Shown here in pieces: positions 11,295-23,042 of a stretch of 64,000 nucleotides of DNA. Both the position numbers and the translations under genes were made by a program. Under the pieces are notes generated by a model. That model was not told the origin of the DNA and searched no databases. It worked only from the letters and a program-made list of their open reading frames with translations. The stretch lies in contig JADDTR010000041.1 in assembly GCA_015345905.1 (NCBI GenBank), forward strand, positions 62,001-126,000. Direction: 5' to 3'. Numbering within the stretch: the first letter of the stretch is position 1; the number at the start of each line of letters is the position of its first letter. This DNA is from Aotearoamyces nothofagi. Its lineage: Eukaryota > Ascomycota > Leotiomycetes > Leotiales > Tympanidaceae.

Positions 11295-14200
11295 TTAATT
11301 CTCTTCGTTGGGCGCAGGTGTACTGCCTGCTTCGGACCCCGTGGCACCCTCAACCCTGCTTAGATTTGGGAAGATCATTGCAGCCTCGTCGACGTCATCC
11401 ATATCCGGTACGTCGCTGAGATCGCTCTCGTCATCCGCGCTGTCGTGTACGCTGCCTGGAGCTGAACTCTCCGCATCCCCTTCGCCATCTTCAATCTTCG
11501 ATTCCTCTGCCCGTGATTCTGGAATTGCACCTGCCTCCGAGCTCTGATGATTTTGGATCGGCACACTTGGCTGGTCGGAAGGTTGTGGTTTAGTTGCAGC
11601 ACTAGCCAAAGTACGAGGTGCTTCCGTCACACGGATCGCTAAAGCCTCGGCTCGACGTAGGATCTCACGACGAGTTTGTCCCTTGTGTCTTGGTCGGGCA
11701 GGCTCTTCCACCGGAGGTGTTTGCACCACGTCAACAACACCATCCATATTAACTAGGTTGTTAAGGCTCATCGGACCCTGAGAACGGAATTCACCATTTG
11801 GAGGCAGCTGTGGTGTTGGAGGAGGTGGTGGTCGCTTCAGCTGTGTACCCACTTCCAGATAGAGGTCTGCATAAGCATCACTGATGAGATCATCTATTAG
11901 CATAGGCTTCATGAGATTGCCGTTGAGCTTTTTCAGCTCCTGTGCTTCTCTTAAGCAGTCTAGGGCTCGGTGTGTTATTGACGGGTCCTCGATCCATCCC
12001 TGTAATAAGCCAGCGGTGATTTCAAACTCATCAGCTGGTAATGACTTCACAAGCTCATCCTGGCTAAGTGGGATCTTGGCAGTTCTGCGTAGGAGCTTGC
12101 AGTATGCGGTACAGCATTCAGTCCAGACTTCTGGAAAGTGATAGTAGTCACCCTGTTTCTTCCGTACGCGCTTTGCTAGAGCCTCCATGTTGGGCTTGTC
12201 ATCGAGAAGCACCAGTAGCCTGACCATGAATCGCACGTAACGCTCCATGTAGACACAGTGCCTGCCTGCTCGCTCATGGTCTGGTTTCCACACATTGACA
12301 ACCATAGTCTTTGTAAACATCTGCTCCTTTAACTCGGCACGAGCAGCAAATGCATGCTGTTGCATCACGTCAATCGTTTGTGTGTGCTCTGGGTTCTGCT
12401 CATTGTAGACAATATTTGCGACCCTAGCAACCAGCCTATGATGCCAGTTGGCTTTATCGATAGTTCGCAGATGCCGAATGCTTTCTAAAATGAATGGCTC
12501 CCATACATCACCACTGGATATGATGACCTGTTCACCTCTTCGCAGTGCGAAGGGCTGATTCTGAATTATGTTCGCGCCCTCTTGGGGATCGAGATCACCA
12601 CGGCAAACCAACTTATGTACGATTGAAATGATCTTATAATGTGGCTCAAGGATCGGTTCGGTTCTACTATCTCTTGGCTTCGGGACATACTCGATAGATT
12701 TCGAGAAAGCACGTATGATTTGTTGGATGGAGGGTCTACTGTTTCGTGCAACAGGGTCGAATTCTTCATTGACACGAGAATACATTTTCCAGAGGCATTT
12801 GCCAAGGTTGTAATGGGTCCTGCAAAAGGTCAGCAATTGCTTCATATCAAGAATAGTAATGCTTACGTCCAGAGGACTGGCTTCTCCACAAGGGCGCGTT
12901 TGAAGAGGCTTGCCGCAAACCGCCATGCCTTGAACCGGGAGATTTCTTCATGGGCACACTTTTTATACATGCCCTGTGCACCACTGAAATGGCGTTCAAA
13001 GTCGTCCAAATAGAATGCCTCCATACCAAATGGTTCCCGTGATGACGCATAGATACGCATTGCGAAATCGCAATACATAGCTGACATTTTGTCGGCAGTC
13101 TCATATGATGTATCTGCACTACGCATGGCGGTCGACAGCGCCATGACATAGCAATGGATGGAAGAGCGTTGTAGCTGAATGAGTGAAGGACGATCTGTAT
13201 TGATTTTATCTGCCGACCAAAGAACGTCTTCTTCGAGCTCAGCATCAAAACATTGTGCCATGCGATACCAAGTCTCCCAAAACTCGGACGTGAATTGAAG
13301 CTGCAGACGAAAGAAGCTTGCAGCTACCTTGAGATCGTCGGTTGCCCCTGGTCCGATGCGTTTCTGAGAGCGAAATTTGGATAATGCCATGTTGCCAAGG
13401 AGGAAATACCATCCTTTCTCAGCCAATGGCGACTCAGAAGTCAACACAGGCAGAGAATCTACCTGCACCTGACCTCTTAGAGCTTGGTACATGCGGAGCG
13501 GATGAATAGACGATTTGAGATATTCAGTGTAGTTTCGGAGGTTGTGGAGCATTTGTGAACTAGACTTAGCAGGCCCAATGGCTTGCTGCATTCGTTCAAT
13601 TGCCGGTCGCAACTCGGATTTCAGCAAGTCTTTCATTGGCATGCGGTTAGCCAGATCAATGACTTGATCAAGGATAGCGAAAGAGGTCCTCCTATCGAGA
13701 TTTTCGGTATGGCAGCCGTGATCCTGTAGCTCATACACTCCCGCACCCAGCCGAATCCCGTAAAGGTCGAAAAGAACCTGCCCAAGAATATCTTCCCATC
13801 GCTCGACGTGCTGTAGACGCACTATCTCAACCCTCATCATCTTCAGGAATATCTTGTTTGAAACTGCGCAGCACTTTCGTTGGCCCAGGGAGTAGTGCAC
13901 GGCTGCCAGATAGTCGGCTAGATCATTATCCGCTGCTGGGAATAGATCCCGATTCTGCGACATCCCATCCTTGATGAGCGTATACAGCAAAGCCCAGCTG
14001 CGAACTTGCATCTCGCGCATTGATACAAGGAATGTAGTGAATGATCCCTGGCTTTGATATGGTGGTGTACGAGGGAGCTGCGTCATTCCGACCCGAACTG
14101 TGTCATCGAAAAGGGCAGCAGAATGCAACAATCGTGATAGCTGGGCGACTGCGGTGATTGATGATTTGATATGGGCGTCATCAATGATTTCAAAGGCATT

Positions 14201-16870
14201 TGTATCATTGAGTGCAATTGATAGAGCTGGGATGACCAAGCCATCGAGGGTCACTAACCAATTGAGAAGTGACTGCTGGCGAGTCTCAGTAGGTAGATCT
14301 GCATACGATGCTGATTGTATATCGGCAACAATGATTTCGATGCACCTTAGGTGGCAGGATAACACCTTAGTCTTATATTTGATACTGTGGTAAGCCTCCC
14401 TCAGGCGTTGCCAAAGGAACAGGCGCAGTGATGTACTGCCGCCCTCCAAGAACTTCCACATGTCTTGGAGGACAGGTGAGGCAACAGGGACACCATCTCT
14501 TTGCGTAGACGACGCACCCTCCGCATTGTCTTCTTCTGCCGGAGACAATGGCTGGATTGAAGCTGGTTCAAGAACTGGCTCCAAAGTCTCGATTATCGTG
14601 ACGGGTTCTGACTTATCGGTATTGAAGAGATTTAGGAAGAAATCCATCGTCGTCAGTTTGGACATCTCACGGTCTGCAGCAGATGCAGACACTTCTGCCA
14701 TCGCTGCGTTATTTGGAAGTTCAATCTTGTGGTTGTTAAATTTCTGGAGCATGTCCTGTAAGTCTTTCCAGCAAGCCACGATGAATTCTCGGCTCGGGCC
14801 CTCCGATATGCTTGCCAGAAGGACGGTAGCCCACATATATCTCAGGCAAATATCATCTTCTTGAAGACCGTCATGATTCTGCACGACATATGAGGCTAGG
14901 GTTGCCCATCTTTCGAGACTCTCCTTTTGCTCAACGCGGGTAGCATAGTTAACCGCGCTACTAGGGTTGGTGATACTGGAATAGAGGTCCAGGTGGAGCT
15001 CAAACATCATCTCTGTGAAGTCTTCCATGGCTGGAAGATTGTTTGTATTCTCTTTACCACAGCCGATGTGATTGGTTTCGTATTGAAAGCGTCTGATTAG
15101 GGAGGAGTCGAACTTCCTCATTAGGAGGATGATGGTGCGTTTGAATGCTTCCGACCAAAGATTCTCGCGATAGCTAGGATAAATTGCCTTGAAGAACTCA
15201 TAAGCCACGTCTTCCAATGGTAGCCAACTGTCGTTGACGAGTTTCGCAAACGAGGTGAGCCCAGCAGCATCTGAAAATGGAAGCTGAGTAGCAAGCTTTT
15301 GGGGGTCTATCTTCGAGTGTTCTAGGAAGGTAGCAAGGCCAGCTTTCGCCCCACCGCCTGATGTTCCTAGGCCACCGAGACCACTTGCACTCGCGAAGGC
15401 CTTGGCTTTTCGATCATCCCAGCCCCCCAATATTTCTTGTAGATCCTTGATTGCAGCGTTTCGAAGAAGCCCCTCTCGGTCAGTTGGCCGATCTGATGAG
15501 ATGACTGCTTGAAGATCCTCAAAGCTTCTTAGCTCATTCACCTCCAGTTTCGTCAGCAACGAGTCGATGAAGTTAAACATGAATTGATCTCCTTGACTGT
15601 ACTCATGTAGCTGATCTTTGAACTGCTCAGCTGCGTCTATAGGTGTGACTTCACTAGTGTCTCGATTGCGGATTCGTTTACTTCTCTTTTGCGCGCCATT
15701 CTCTTCTTCGGGTGTATCTTGAAAGCCAGCCGCTGACTGTGAGCGTTTGAGATTTGAAGGCGTTGCGTCCTGGTCACCATTGAGTTGATTCTCCGTTTCG
15801 GGTTTCGAAGTAGTGGGAACACTGTCGACGTCGAGCGGCGTTGACGACGAGTCTGTAGATGTACGTGTAGGCACTGGTCGAACCTGTAGATCGATGAGTG
15901 GGCCTGGTGCCTCGATCATCTCGACATCATCTGGTAGTACGAGAGCGATGCCTCTTCCGCTTCCCTGATATATGACCTCAGCTTGCAAGATAGATTCACC
16001 GAGGGATCGCCAAGATCTCTCCGGAACCTCGATGGTAAGGCGTGTCAGCTCTATAGAGTCGCCATGCTGAGAAGTGATGTTCTCGGTGGACTGCTCGGGA
16101 AGAAATGGATATGGATCAATGCACTTCTTCAATCTGTCACTCATTTTCTTCTTGTTGTATGGGCCCATGATTGGGTGAGATAGAGCGACTTTATCAGAGA
16201 GCACTTCAAGGTGCTCCTTCAACTGCACACCAGCAAAGCCTTCCGCTAACGCAGAGGGATCGACTTCACCAAGAGTAGGATCATCATCAACTTCGACAGC
16301 AGCTTCGAGGCAATAGCGCGCGATCCTTTGACTTCCAAGAAAGTCGGCGATCCGAGCTGCCTTTCTCCACAACTCGGTATCTGACTCGTCCCTCGCCAAG
16401 GCCTGGGAAAATTCATCAAGCGCCTGTTTGGCATCTTCGACGAGCTGCCCATCAGACCGCAGGCCTCCACCACTTCGGATCTGACGATGAAGGCGGTCCA
16501 TGATAAGTTGGCCATGATTCTTGAATGAGAGATAGAGGATTTGGGGAAGGGTGCTTGCTGATCCGTCGGACCCTGCAGCTGACACATCAACTTCCAGAGA
16601 AAACGGCAGCTCTGGCTCAAATTCGAGCTCGGGGTTCCGGTATGCTCGAGTGAACTCTGTAATGCTTTCGGGGTATTTGAATATCTCGGATTTGAATAGG
16701 TTGTCGTATGCCACAGTAGCTTCATCGTAGTATGGTGCGCCCTGTGAGTGAAGCTTCAGGGCTGTCTGATATAGCTTTAGAGCTTCTTCGATCTGGATCT
16801 CACGCGTATTGTCCACATCTTCTTCGAAATCGTCATCTGGCTCCACGTTGAGCGCAGTAAAGGTAGACAT
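11295..16870 (-). CDS. hir3: histone transcription regulator 3 (HIR complex subunit Hir3/CABIN1-like)
   Basis: Large scaffold subunit of the HIR histone chaperone complex, which deposits H3-H4 outside S phase and represses histone genes. Model: complement(join(11295..12819, 12867..16870)), 1842 residues, one 47-nt intron (GTAAGC...TTGCAG) in phase. The N-terminus 'STFTALNVEPDDDFEEDVDN' followed by 'REIQIEEALKLYQTALKLHS' (first TPR-like helices) and 'AYDNLFKSEIFKYPES' is typical of Hir3. Most of the protein is helical TPR-like repeat. A disordered segment near residues 330-400 carries a basic patch (QKRSKRIRNR). The C-terminal 150 residues are acidic and low-complexity ('DSADDESDLSDVPDMDDVDE'), as expected for a histone chaperone subunit. 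The length fits the family. The minus-strand start at 16870 is the first ATG, and sequence upstream changes to low-complexity repeats. Confidence 0.9.
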
Positions 16871-16928
16871 TTCGACAGCGCTATGACCGAGATTCTTGGT
16901 GATTATTTAGAGGAGAATTGGTAGAAGT

Positions 16929-17060
16929 GGAGGTATTCGGAGTAGAGGTATTTGGAGGAGAGAGATCTCGGAGGAGAGGTATTCGGAGGAGAGAGATCTC
17001 GGAGGAGAGGTATTCGGAGGAGAGGGATTCGAAGGGGAGGTATTCGAAGGAGAGGAGGTA
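16929..17060. repeat. purine-rich minisatellite, about 30-bp unit
   Basis: Roughly three and a half units of a 30-31 bp sequence built from TTCGGAGGAGAGAGATCT and CGGAGGAGAGGTA, itself made of two related 15-bp halves. It lies 60 bp upstream of the hir3 start codon, where it would be a pyrimidine-rich tract on the sense strand of hir3. Confidence 0.85.
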
Positions 17061-17223
17061 GAGTTGAGGTAGCAGAGGCGGAAGGCGTAGAAGTAGTAGT
17101 AGACGCCTCAGAGTCCACCACCCCAAACACTCCTCCCAGGCTCCAACGGCGGATACGGCGACCGATACTCCGACGCCGGGCGGTTCCCGAACCACCAGAA
17201 AGTGCCGGCCCTCCCAATTCTGG

Positions 17224-17318
17224 TCGCCGGCAGCAACGGCGACAGGAGCGGCGGCGACGGCGACAGCAACGGCGACAGCGGCGACTGCGGCGACAGCAGC
17301 GGCAGCGACAGCGGCAGA
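17224..17318. repeat. GGCGAC/GGCAGC hexamer-type repeat
   Basis: Imperfect array of GGCGAC, GGCGGC and AGCAGC triplet pairs. It forces long open frames in several registers on both strands and explains the arginine/serine- and alanine/valine-rich ORFs seen here. Confidence 0.75.
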
Positions 17319-17724
17319 CGGTACACACGCGACGTGGCCAGCAGGCACCACGACAGGGACAGCTGCCCAGTCAAGGCCCGCTCCCAGTCCCGCAGATGCA
17401 CACGCGCGTACAGCGCAGTCCTGCGGCCCAGGCCCAGGCGCTGCAGAGGCAGAAGGACGAGGACGTGATCTGAAAGAAGCACGAGCACGACCAGTCTGCA
17501 GCGCATGCAGGATGTACCGCGGTGGTGACTGCAGGGTCGTCGCGGCGGCATATTTGTAGGTTGCGTTAGCGTCGGAGAAAGGTTTCGCCGGTCGGTTGTG
17601 GAGACGGGAGGTGAGGCGAGGCGGAGGTTCAGCCTTGTGAATCGGAGGCCCAGCGCTGTGACGGGGCATTCACTCGTTGAGTCATTCAGGGGCGGCGGCT
17701 AATTGGTCTACGTGGATCAAGATG

Positions 17725-17960
17725 TACTGTCAGGAAATGACAACCGACTGATAAGTAGATATATGCCATTCTTGAATTGATTGTTTAGGCTTTTCAAGGG
17801 ATATTGTCAGTAAATAACAACCAGATTATAAGTATTGTCCTACATACATAAACATATACTGCCAGGAAATAACACCCAGCTCACAAGTATTGTCCTGTGT
17901 ACATAAATATATACTGCCAGTAAACGACACCCAGCTCACAAGCAGACAGACGCATACTGC
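17725..17960. repeat. 55-bp tandem repeat array
   Basis: Units begin with TGTCAG or TGCCAG followed by (T/G)AAATAACA(A/C)CCAG. Starts at 17805, 17860 and 17915 are exactly 55 bp apart. A diverged outlying copy starts at about 17729 and a truncated trace lies near 17958. The sub-motif CAAGTATTGTCCT is shared by two units. The array has no coding potential. Confidence 0.85.
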
Positions 17961-17975
17961 CCATCCACCTACACA

Positions 17976-18190
17976 GCGAGCGCAGCGAGGCCGGGGGTTT
18001 GGGGGGGGGGCACCCCCCAAGAAAAGCCGCGCCGTTCACGAGGGACATGGATATATGGATATGCCAGCTTGGGAGTCTGCAGTACAGCAGTGGCATGTCA
18101 TGGGGGGTGGCCCCCAAACCGGCGTGCTCGCTGCGCTCGCCTTGAGCGGGGATGACGAGACCCCGGGGGGGGGGCATTCCAAGAAAAGGG
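17976..18190. repeat. GC-rich inverted repeat with long G runs
   Basis: The left arm (about 17976-18010, GCGAGCGCAGCGAGGCCGGG then TTT and a G run) is the reverse complement, with small differences, of the right arm (about 18107-18140, CCCCCAAACCGGC...CTCGCTGCGCTCGCC). The 100-bp interior is unremarkable. A CCAAGAAAAG motif follows the left arm (after CACCCC) and recurs after the second G run at about 18180. It could be a small non-autonomous element or a structured spacer; no target-site duplication was found. Confidence 0.55.
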
Positions 18191-18710
18191 TTAGGGATAG
18201 GAGCAGGTAATAAGAGAGACACGGGTAGATATCACGAGCAGGCAGAGTTATTCACGGTGATGGAGCAGGAGATAAAGACAGCAGGGGAGGATCTTGCGGT
18301 TCATTATTAGGATGGTATATTGCGAGACAGAGAAGAAACAAAGAAAAAAAACCTCACGTCGGCACGGTGGGGGCTGCAGGATGGTGAAGGCAGCGGAGAG
18401 ATAGCAGAGCAGATTTAAAACACCAGAAGACCCCCCAAGCACACCCCCGTTACGCCTGCTGATAGTGGAGCGGCCCTCGGCCGTGACAACTCCGAAAGCA
18501 CATCCGCGCCCCAGTCCCGCCAACATATCGCGTCTCGTCATCCATAACAGCCAGTGTCGGAGCATAACCCGTCCGATCCCATCCCATCCCGGCCCGTCCG
18601 ATCCCATTGCGCAGCAGCGTCTCCCGACCAGCCCATCAAGCGTATCACTAGATCTGGGTCATCACGAATCCTGCTCTGTAGCTAGTATGCCCGTGGCAAC
18701 AGCCCTCGGC
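18191..18710. other. intergenic spacer, nothing recognised
   Basis: About 520 bases of mixed composition downstream of the probable 101-residue gene, including the direct repeat CCGTCCGATCCCAT around 18570-18610. No gene seen. Confidence 0.35.
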
Positions 18711-19016
18711 CTAGAAGCTCTCCATTCTCTCCTCCATTCCCGCCCAATAAACGACCGGTCTGGGCTCGAGGACGGCCAGCTCGGTGCCGAAGCTCCTCCT
18801 CTCCTCCTCCAGATCCAGCACGCTGGGCTGCCGCGACATGATGGTCAGGATGGCCGAGGTCGCCGAGTCGGGGGAGGTGGAGAGGTGCTGATGGAAGCTG
18901 GAGCTGGAGCGCAGCGAGGAGGTGGACGACGACGACGACGACGAGCGGGAGCGGTGGCGGAAGGAGGTGCGGATCGCCGAGAAGGAATTGTGGAAGGAGA
19001 AGGTTCGAGAGCGCAT
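18711..19016 (-). CDS. small serine-rich protein of unknown function (probable gene)
   Basis: A 101-residue single-exon frame from an ATG at 19014-19016. The N-terminal half is basic and serine-rich (MRSRTFSFHNSF, FRHRSRSSSSSSSTSSLRSS), typical of a disordered, phosphorylated tail. The C-terminal third is compact and non-repetitive: 'PSVLDLEEERRSFGTELAVL' followed by 'EPRPVVYWAGMEERMESF'. This C-terminal block resembles short conserved hypothetical proteins of Pezizomycotina that I recall only generally. It is the one protein-like frame in a 6-kb repeat-rich stretch. Its upstream side (19.0-19.6 kb) is pyrimidine-rich on the sense strand, as is common for fungal leader and promoter DNA. No function is assigned. 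Confidence 0.5.
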   Translation of the reverse strand: MRSRTFSFHNSFSAIRTSFRHRSRSSSSSSSTSSLRSSSSFHQHLSTSPDSATSAILTIMSRQPSVLDLEEERRSFGTELAVLEPRPVVYWAGMEERMESF

Positions 19017-19834
19017 GGCTGCCGAGGTGACGGACGAGACGATGACTTATCGAGATACGGAGTGAGCTTCGGTTCGATCGAAGGCCGCCGATGACGAGGG
19101 ATAATCTGAGCGTGTCCGACACACGGCTGCTGAAGCAGAAACAACGAGTGGACGAGGCCAGAAGAGAACCGCTAAAAAGGCACAGCCCGATAGACAGGTC
19201 GGCGGATCGCAGCAGAGTACTGAACGAGAGTGGGCGAGAGCGAAGTCCTCCGCCTGGATATCGATATCTAGGTAGCGAAGGGATATATAACGACTTTCGC
19301 GCAGGAAAAGATCCAACTGGCAGCAAGAGGGAAAGACAGGTAGAGATCGAGCGAATCGACAGGATAAGGGGCGAGGCCGGTGGACGGGGCGAGAGAGAGA
19401 CGGAGAGAGAGAGAGAGAGAGAGAGGAAGTCGGAGGGAGATGGAGGGCAGGAGGAAGGAAGGAAGGATATAACGTCGGGTGGCAGATGCGTAAATTAATC
19501 AGCAGAAGAAGGATTAGGCGGGCTCTTGCGCGGCCCTTGAAAGCAGGCAAGGCAAGGCAGGCGAGGCAAAGCAAAGCAAAGCAAAGCAAAGCAGGGGCGA
19601 CAGGGAGGCAGGGAGAGAGAGACGCGGATGGGACAGCGGGCGAGGCAGATGCGAATAGCTTAAATACTTAGATACAGGATCACCAAAAGACCAAGCAAGA
19701 CCCGTCCGTTCGGGCCGTCGACCGACGGAGACAGGAGGGAGGGAGTCGCGGAAGGGGGGGGAGGGGGAGAGGGGCGCTGTTACAGTGGCCGGGCATCAGA
19801 TCAGGGAGAGAGGCAGCCGCAGCACACGCGACCA

Positions 19835-19945
19835 CTGTGTGCTGTGTGCTGTGTATTGTATACCGTGTACTGTATACTGTGTATCGTGCCATGTGTATTG
19901 TATACCGTGTATTGTGTACAGTGTACAGTGTATCGTATAACCATG
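19835..19945. repeat. cryptic TG/TA-rich repeat
   Basis: Degenerate array of TGTGCTG, TGTATTGTATACCG and TGTACAGTG elements covering about 110 bp, giving alternating pyrimidine-purine sequence. Confidence 0.75.
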
Positions 19946-20118
19946 TCCGGTATACCGCGTCGGGCAGAAGCGATCTGTCTGAAGCAAAAAAAAGCGTTCA
20001 GGGGACCTGCCCCTGCGCCGTCGAGCCGGCCTTTCCCTTGCCTTGGGTGCGCGCGCCCCGGCCGAGCGTTGACGCGTATCGAGTTGCATGGCGGCGGGAA
20101 TGCGACATGGCGATGCCT

Positions 20119-20158
20119 GGATGAGGATGAGGATGAGGATGAGGATGAGGATGAGGAA
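20119..20158. repeat. GATGAG hexanucleotide microsatellite
   Basis: About six copies of GGATGA in direct tandem. Confidence 0.9.
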
Positions 20159-20316
20159 GGGGGTGGATGGGTGGATGGGTGGTGGATGGAGGATGGGAGG
20201 GCTGCTGCTGTCCTGCTCCCGTTACTGTGTCTACTGTCTGTTCGCTGCGACTGTTCACTGTCTACTGCCACTATACACGGCTCCCTGGAAACTCTTGGCT
20301 GAAGCCGAAGCCAAGT

Positions 20317-20481
20317 TCCTGTTCCTGTTCCTGTTCTGTTCCAGGGGATGTTAGGGGAGTTGTTCGTTGCTCGTTGCTCGTTGCTCGTTACATGCAGAGT
20401 GCAGCAGTGGGCTTGGTGGATGGCATGACATCGCATTGCATTGCATCGCACTGCACTGCATTGCATTACATGACATTGCAT
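20317..20481. repeat. three adjacent short tandem repeats
   Basis: GTTCCT units (20317-20343), GTTGCTC units (20358-20389) and CATTG/CATCG units (20428-20481) follow one another with little unique sequence between them. Confidence 0.8.
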
Positions 20482-21680
20482 AGCTGGACGATATCGATAC
20501 CCAGCCATCTAGATATCCACCGTACTGTATCCATCTCTATTATTGTATACGTATGATTATTGTATGCGCAGCACAACAGCTTCCGGCGCTTTAGAAGCCT
20601 CGCATTTATACTTTTCCCACCTCCCCTTCCGCCCGTCTCTATACGAGTCTCCAACTCCAGTCCTGCCATGTACAGATCCCAGCTCGATATGACGGACGCA
20701 GGATTGTATTGTAATAGAGATGCTGTCGACGCCGTGGGAGCGGTAGAGCGACAGGACGAGCAGCCAGACAGACCCAGACCAAGACCCCTTTGGCCGCCCC
20801 GCCCCGCATGCCAGCCCCCCCAGTCTCCGGCACCAAAACAGCGGCCGCGTCGACCGTCGCATCGTCGCATCGTCGCATCGCACCCGTTCTGGCTGCGACG
20901 ACGCAGCGTCCGAGGCCCTCTGCAATGCATGATGGAGTGACGGAATCGAGTGACGGAATCGAGCGACGGAATCATTATCTAGCCCACAGCCCAGTCCTCA
21001 CTGCCTCATCCCGTCCTCCCGCACGCAGGCCTCCCTACCGCCCATCAGGCTCCGCCAGGGATTGCCTCCAGTCCCCGTCCCTCGACAAGGAGAGATTCCC
21101 ACAGCCGCACCCATGCTCCCGCAGACTGATCGATACGGCCCCCCTCTACGGAAAAAGGATAGGAGAGGAATGAACAAGTAAGCAAGTGAAAAAGAAAGAA
21201 AAGAAAAATGGAGAGAAGGAGAGAGAGAATGAGAGAAAAAGGCGACTCGAGCTGAAGGGCGGGAAAAGGAAAGAAAAAAGAAAAATTAAAGAGAAGAGAA
21301 GAGAAGACAAGAGACCCCTGCTGGACATGCATATACGCATGCATGCAGAGGATCGAATAAATCCCGTGCGGAGACACAGACAGAAGAAAAGAAAGAAAGA
21401 AAGAGATTGATGGACATGTCACCAAATAAATAAACCCATCCATCCCATCCATCCCATCCATCTCCCTGCTCGGCGCGCAAAGAGCCCATCGTCACATCTC
21501 CGTTTTTCTACATCCCCTCTATCCCTTGTCTTCTTCGCGATTGATTGATTTTCCAATCCACTACCGATCAGAAGAAAGAGAGAGAGAGAGAAAGAGAGAG
21601 AGAGGAAGAGAAACGCGCTGTCGTTTCGGAAATATTGTAAAGATATATATGTGAATCCGCCTATGTAGATGAGGCTGTTA

Positions 21681-21768
21681 CATCCATCCATCCATCCATC
21701 CATCCATCCCAAACTCCCTCCCTCGCTCCGCTCCCAAAGAATAATCATCATCATCATCATCATCATCC
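21681..21768. repeat. CATC and ATC microsatellites
   Basis: About seven CATC units (21681-21710) and, after a short spacer, about eight ATC units (21743-21768). Confidence 0.85.
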
Positions 21769-22137
21769 CCTCCTTCCATTCCCAATTTCTCTCTCTAATA
21801 AACATCTCCATCCTCCTCATCAGTTCCATACCCCCCTTCCTATCCATCAGCAAAAGTAAACAGCAAAAAGTAAACACACACACCCGCACTCCAATCCTGC
21901 GTTTGCTATCTATCCAACACCCCCCCCACAAAACCCATCCCAACCCAACCCATCCAGCACCCGCGCACCCGCGCACCCGCGCACGCACCAGGGCCAGAGA
22001 CGCGATATGCAATACTGTACATTCGCCCCCCCCCCCCCGAGGCCCAAGCCGCAGAAAACCCGAGACGTATCATACCGTGTCGTGTCGTGTCAGTCACAGG
22101 TCTCGGATCCGAATTTTTTGCGTTTTGCGTCTTCCGA

Positions 22138-22155
22138 GGGGGGGGGGGGGGGGGG
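22138..22155. repeat. G18 homopolymer
   Basis: Eighteen consecutive G bases. A C run of about a dozen lies 110 bp upstream, near 22027-22039. Exact lengths of such runs are often unreliable in assemblies. Confidence 0.8.
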
Positions 22156-23042
22156 TACTCGCGAGCAGCCTTTTTGATGCGGAAAGGAATGGAAAGGAAA
22201 GGAAAGGAAAGGAGAGGGGAGAAAGAGGAGCCCCGCTCCGCGCGCCTGGTAATGGTAATGGGGGGTCTTTTTTTGGTTTCTTGGTGCGGTGCGGCGTGCT
22301 GCGCTGCTGTGTCGCATGGTATATACAGTACAGGCACGTCAGGGTTTGGGATACAGTATGCAGTGGGAGAGGAAGAAGGAGAAGAGTGCAGGGACGGGAC
22401 CGAGGCCAGGAGCTCGGTGATCGGTTCAGGCCCTTGCTCGTCGCCGTGGTCTTTTGGATGAAACGGGTACGGTCTGGTCGCCCGTGCTGATGTCATTGCG
22501 TAGATATGACTTGCATAATCAGTGAGAAATGATACGATACATTCCGTGCCATTTACCATCCATCTATGTCGTGTAGCTTCTATCTGAAGTACCTGCAGTA
22601 CAGTACAATAATGAGAACATAAACGTGACGGTAGTGTCGAGTGACTACCCGAAATACCCCCAACTCCAAGGCTATGCTGCGCCGATCCATTGAAAAAAGA
22701 AACAATCCTCCTCCCGACTGCACAATGCCTCCAGCCAGCGGATCCAACCTCTCTTCGCCCTTCCCCGCCTCGACTCCATGCCGCCAGAGCTGGATATTGA
22801 TTGTCGAGTTTGCATCATTCCATCTACAACACTCCTTCCACACAACCTCGAAACAAATGTCCGAGTGTTCGATACCCACCAACACGCCAGTCCATGCACC
22901 TCAGCCCTTGGTGCGACTTGTCCGCACAGACCAACTTGTGAAGCAATGGGAATGCTTGCATTGCCTGATTTCGATTCAGGCAGTCCTACGTCCTGCGCAT
23001 GATATCACCACATCACATGCTTCACATCGCTCCATCACTCCA

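Larger units (their letters stand above)
16871..17724. other. hir3 upstream region with low-complexity GC-rich sequence
   Basis: This region holds a purine-rich minisatellite and a GGCGAC-type repeat (listed separately). Overlapping minus-strand frames (16881-17669, 262 codons; 17108-17551, 147 codons) are open mainly because of the repeats. They give Ala/Val- or Leu/Pro-rich peptides whose character changes frame by frame, so I do not call a gene, although a short hydrophobic protein in the 17108-17551 frame cannot be excluded. Confidence 0.35.
19017..23042. other. 4-kb gene-poor region dense in simple repeats
   Basis: Between the small gene and the cch1 stop codon nearly every few hundred bases hold a different simple repeat. 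Examples are GA runs (19391-19426, 21573-21611), an AAAGC run (19565-19594), a TGTGCTGTGTATTGTATAC-type array, GATGAG, GTTCCT, GTTGCTC and CATTG arrays, GTCGCATC (20853-20882), CGGAATCGAGTGA (20937-20973), polypurine (21183-21310), CATCC and ATC runs, and C and G homopolymers. Open frames of 100-270 codons occur on both strands, but they follow the repeats and change character with them. No gene, RNA or transposon is recognised. Confidence 0.6.

Noticed and set aside
16881-17669. 262-codon minus-strand ORF upstream of hir3
   Set aside because: Its body is translated GGCGAC repeat (Ala/Val-rich) and minisatellite (LeuArgIlePro repeats), and the competing frame 17108-17551 looks no worse; no splice model joins them.
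17725-17960. CRISPR-like appearance of regularly spaced repeats
   Set aside because: Units are contiguous 55-bp tandem copies without unique spacers, and the organism is a fungus.
20088-20556. Several 80-230-codon ORFs on both strands
   Set aside because: All are products of microsatellites; the reading changes from Cys/Val-rich to Asp/Glu-rich with each repeat.
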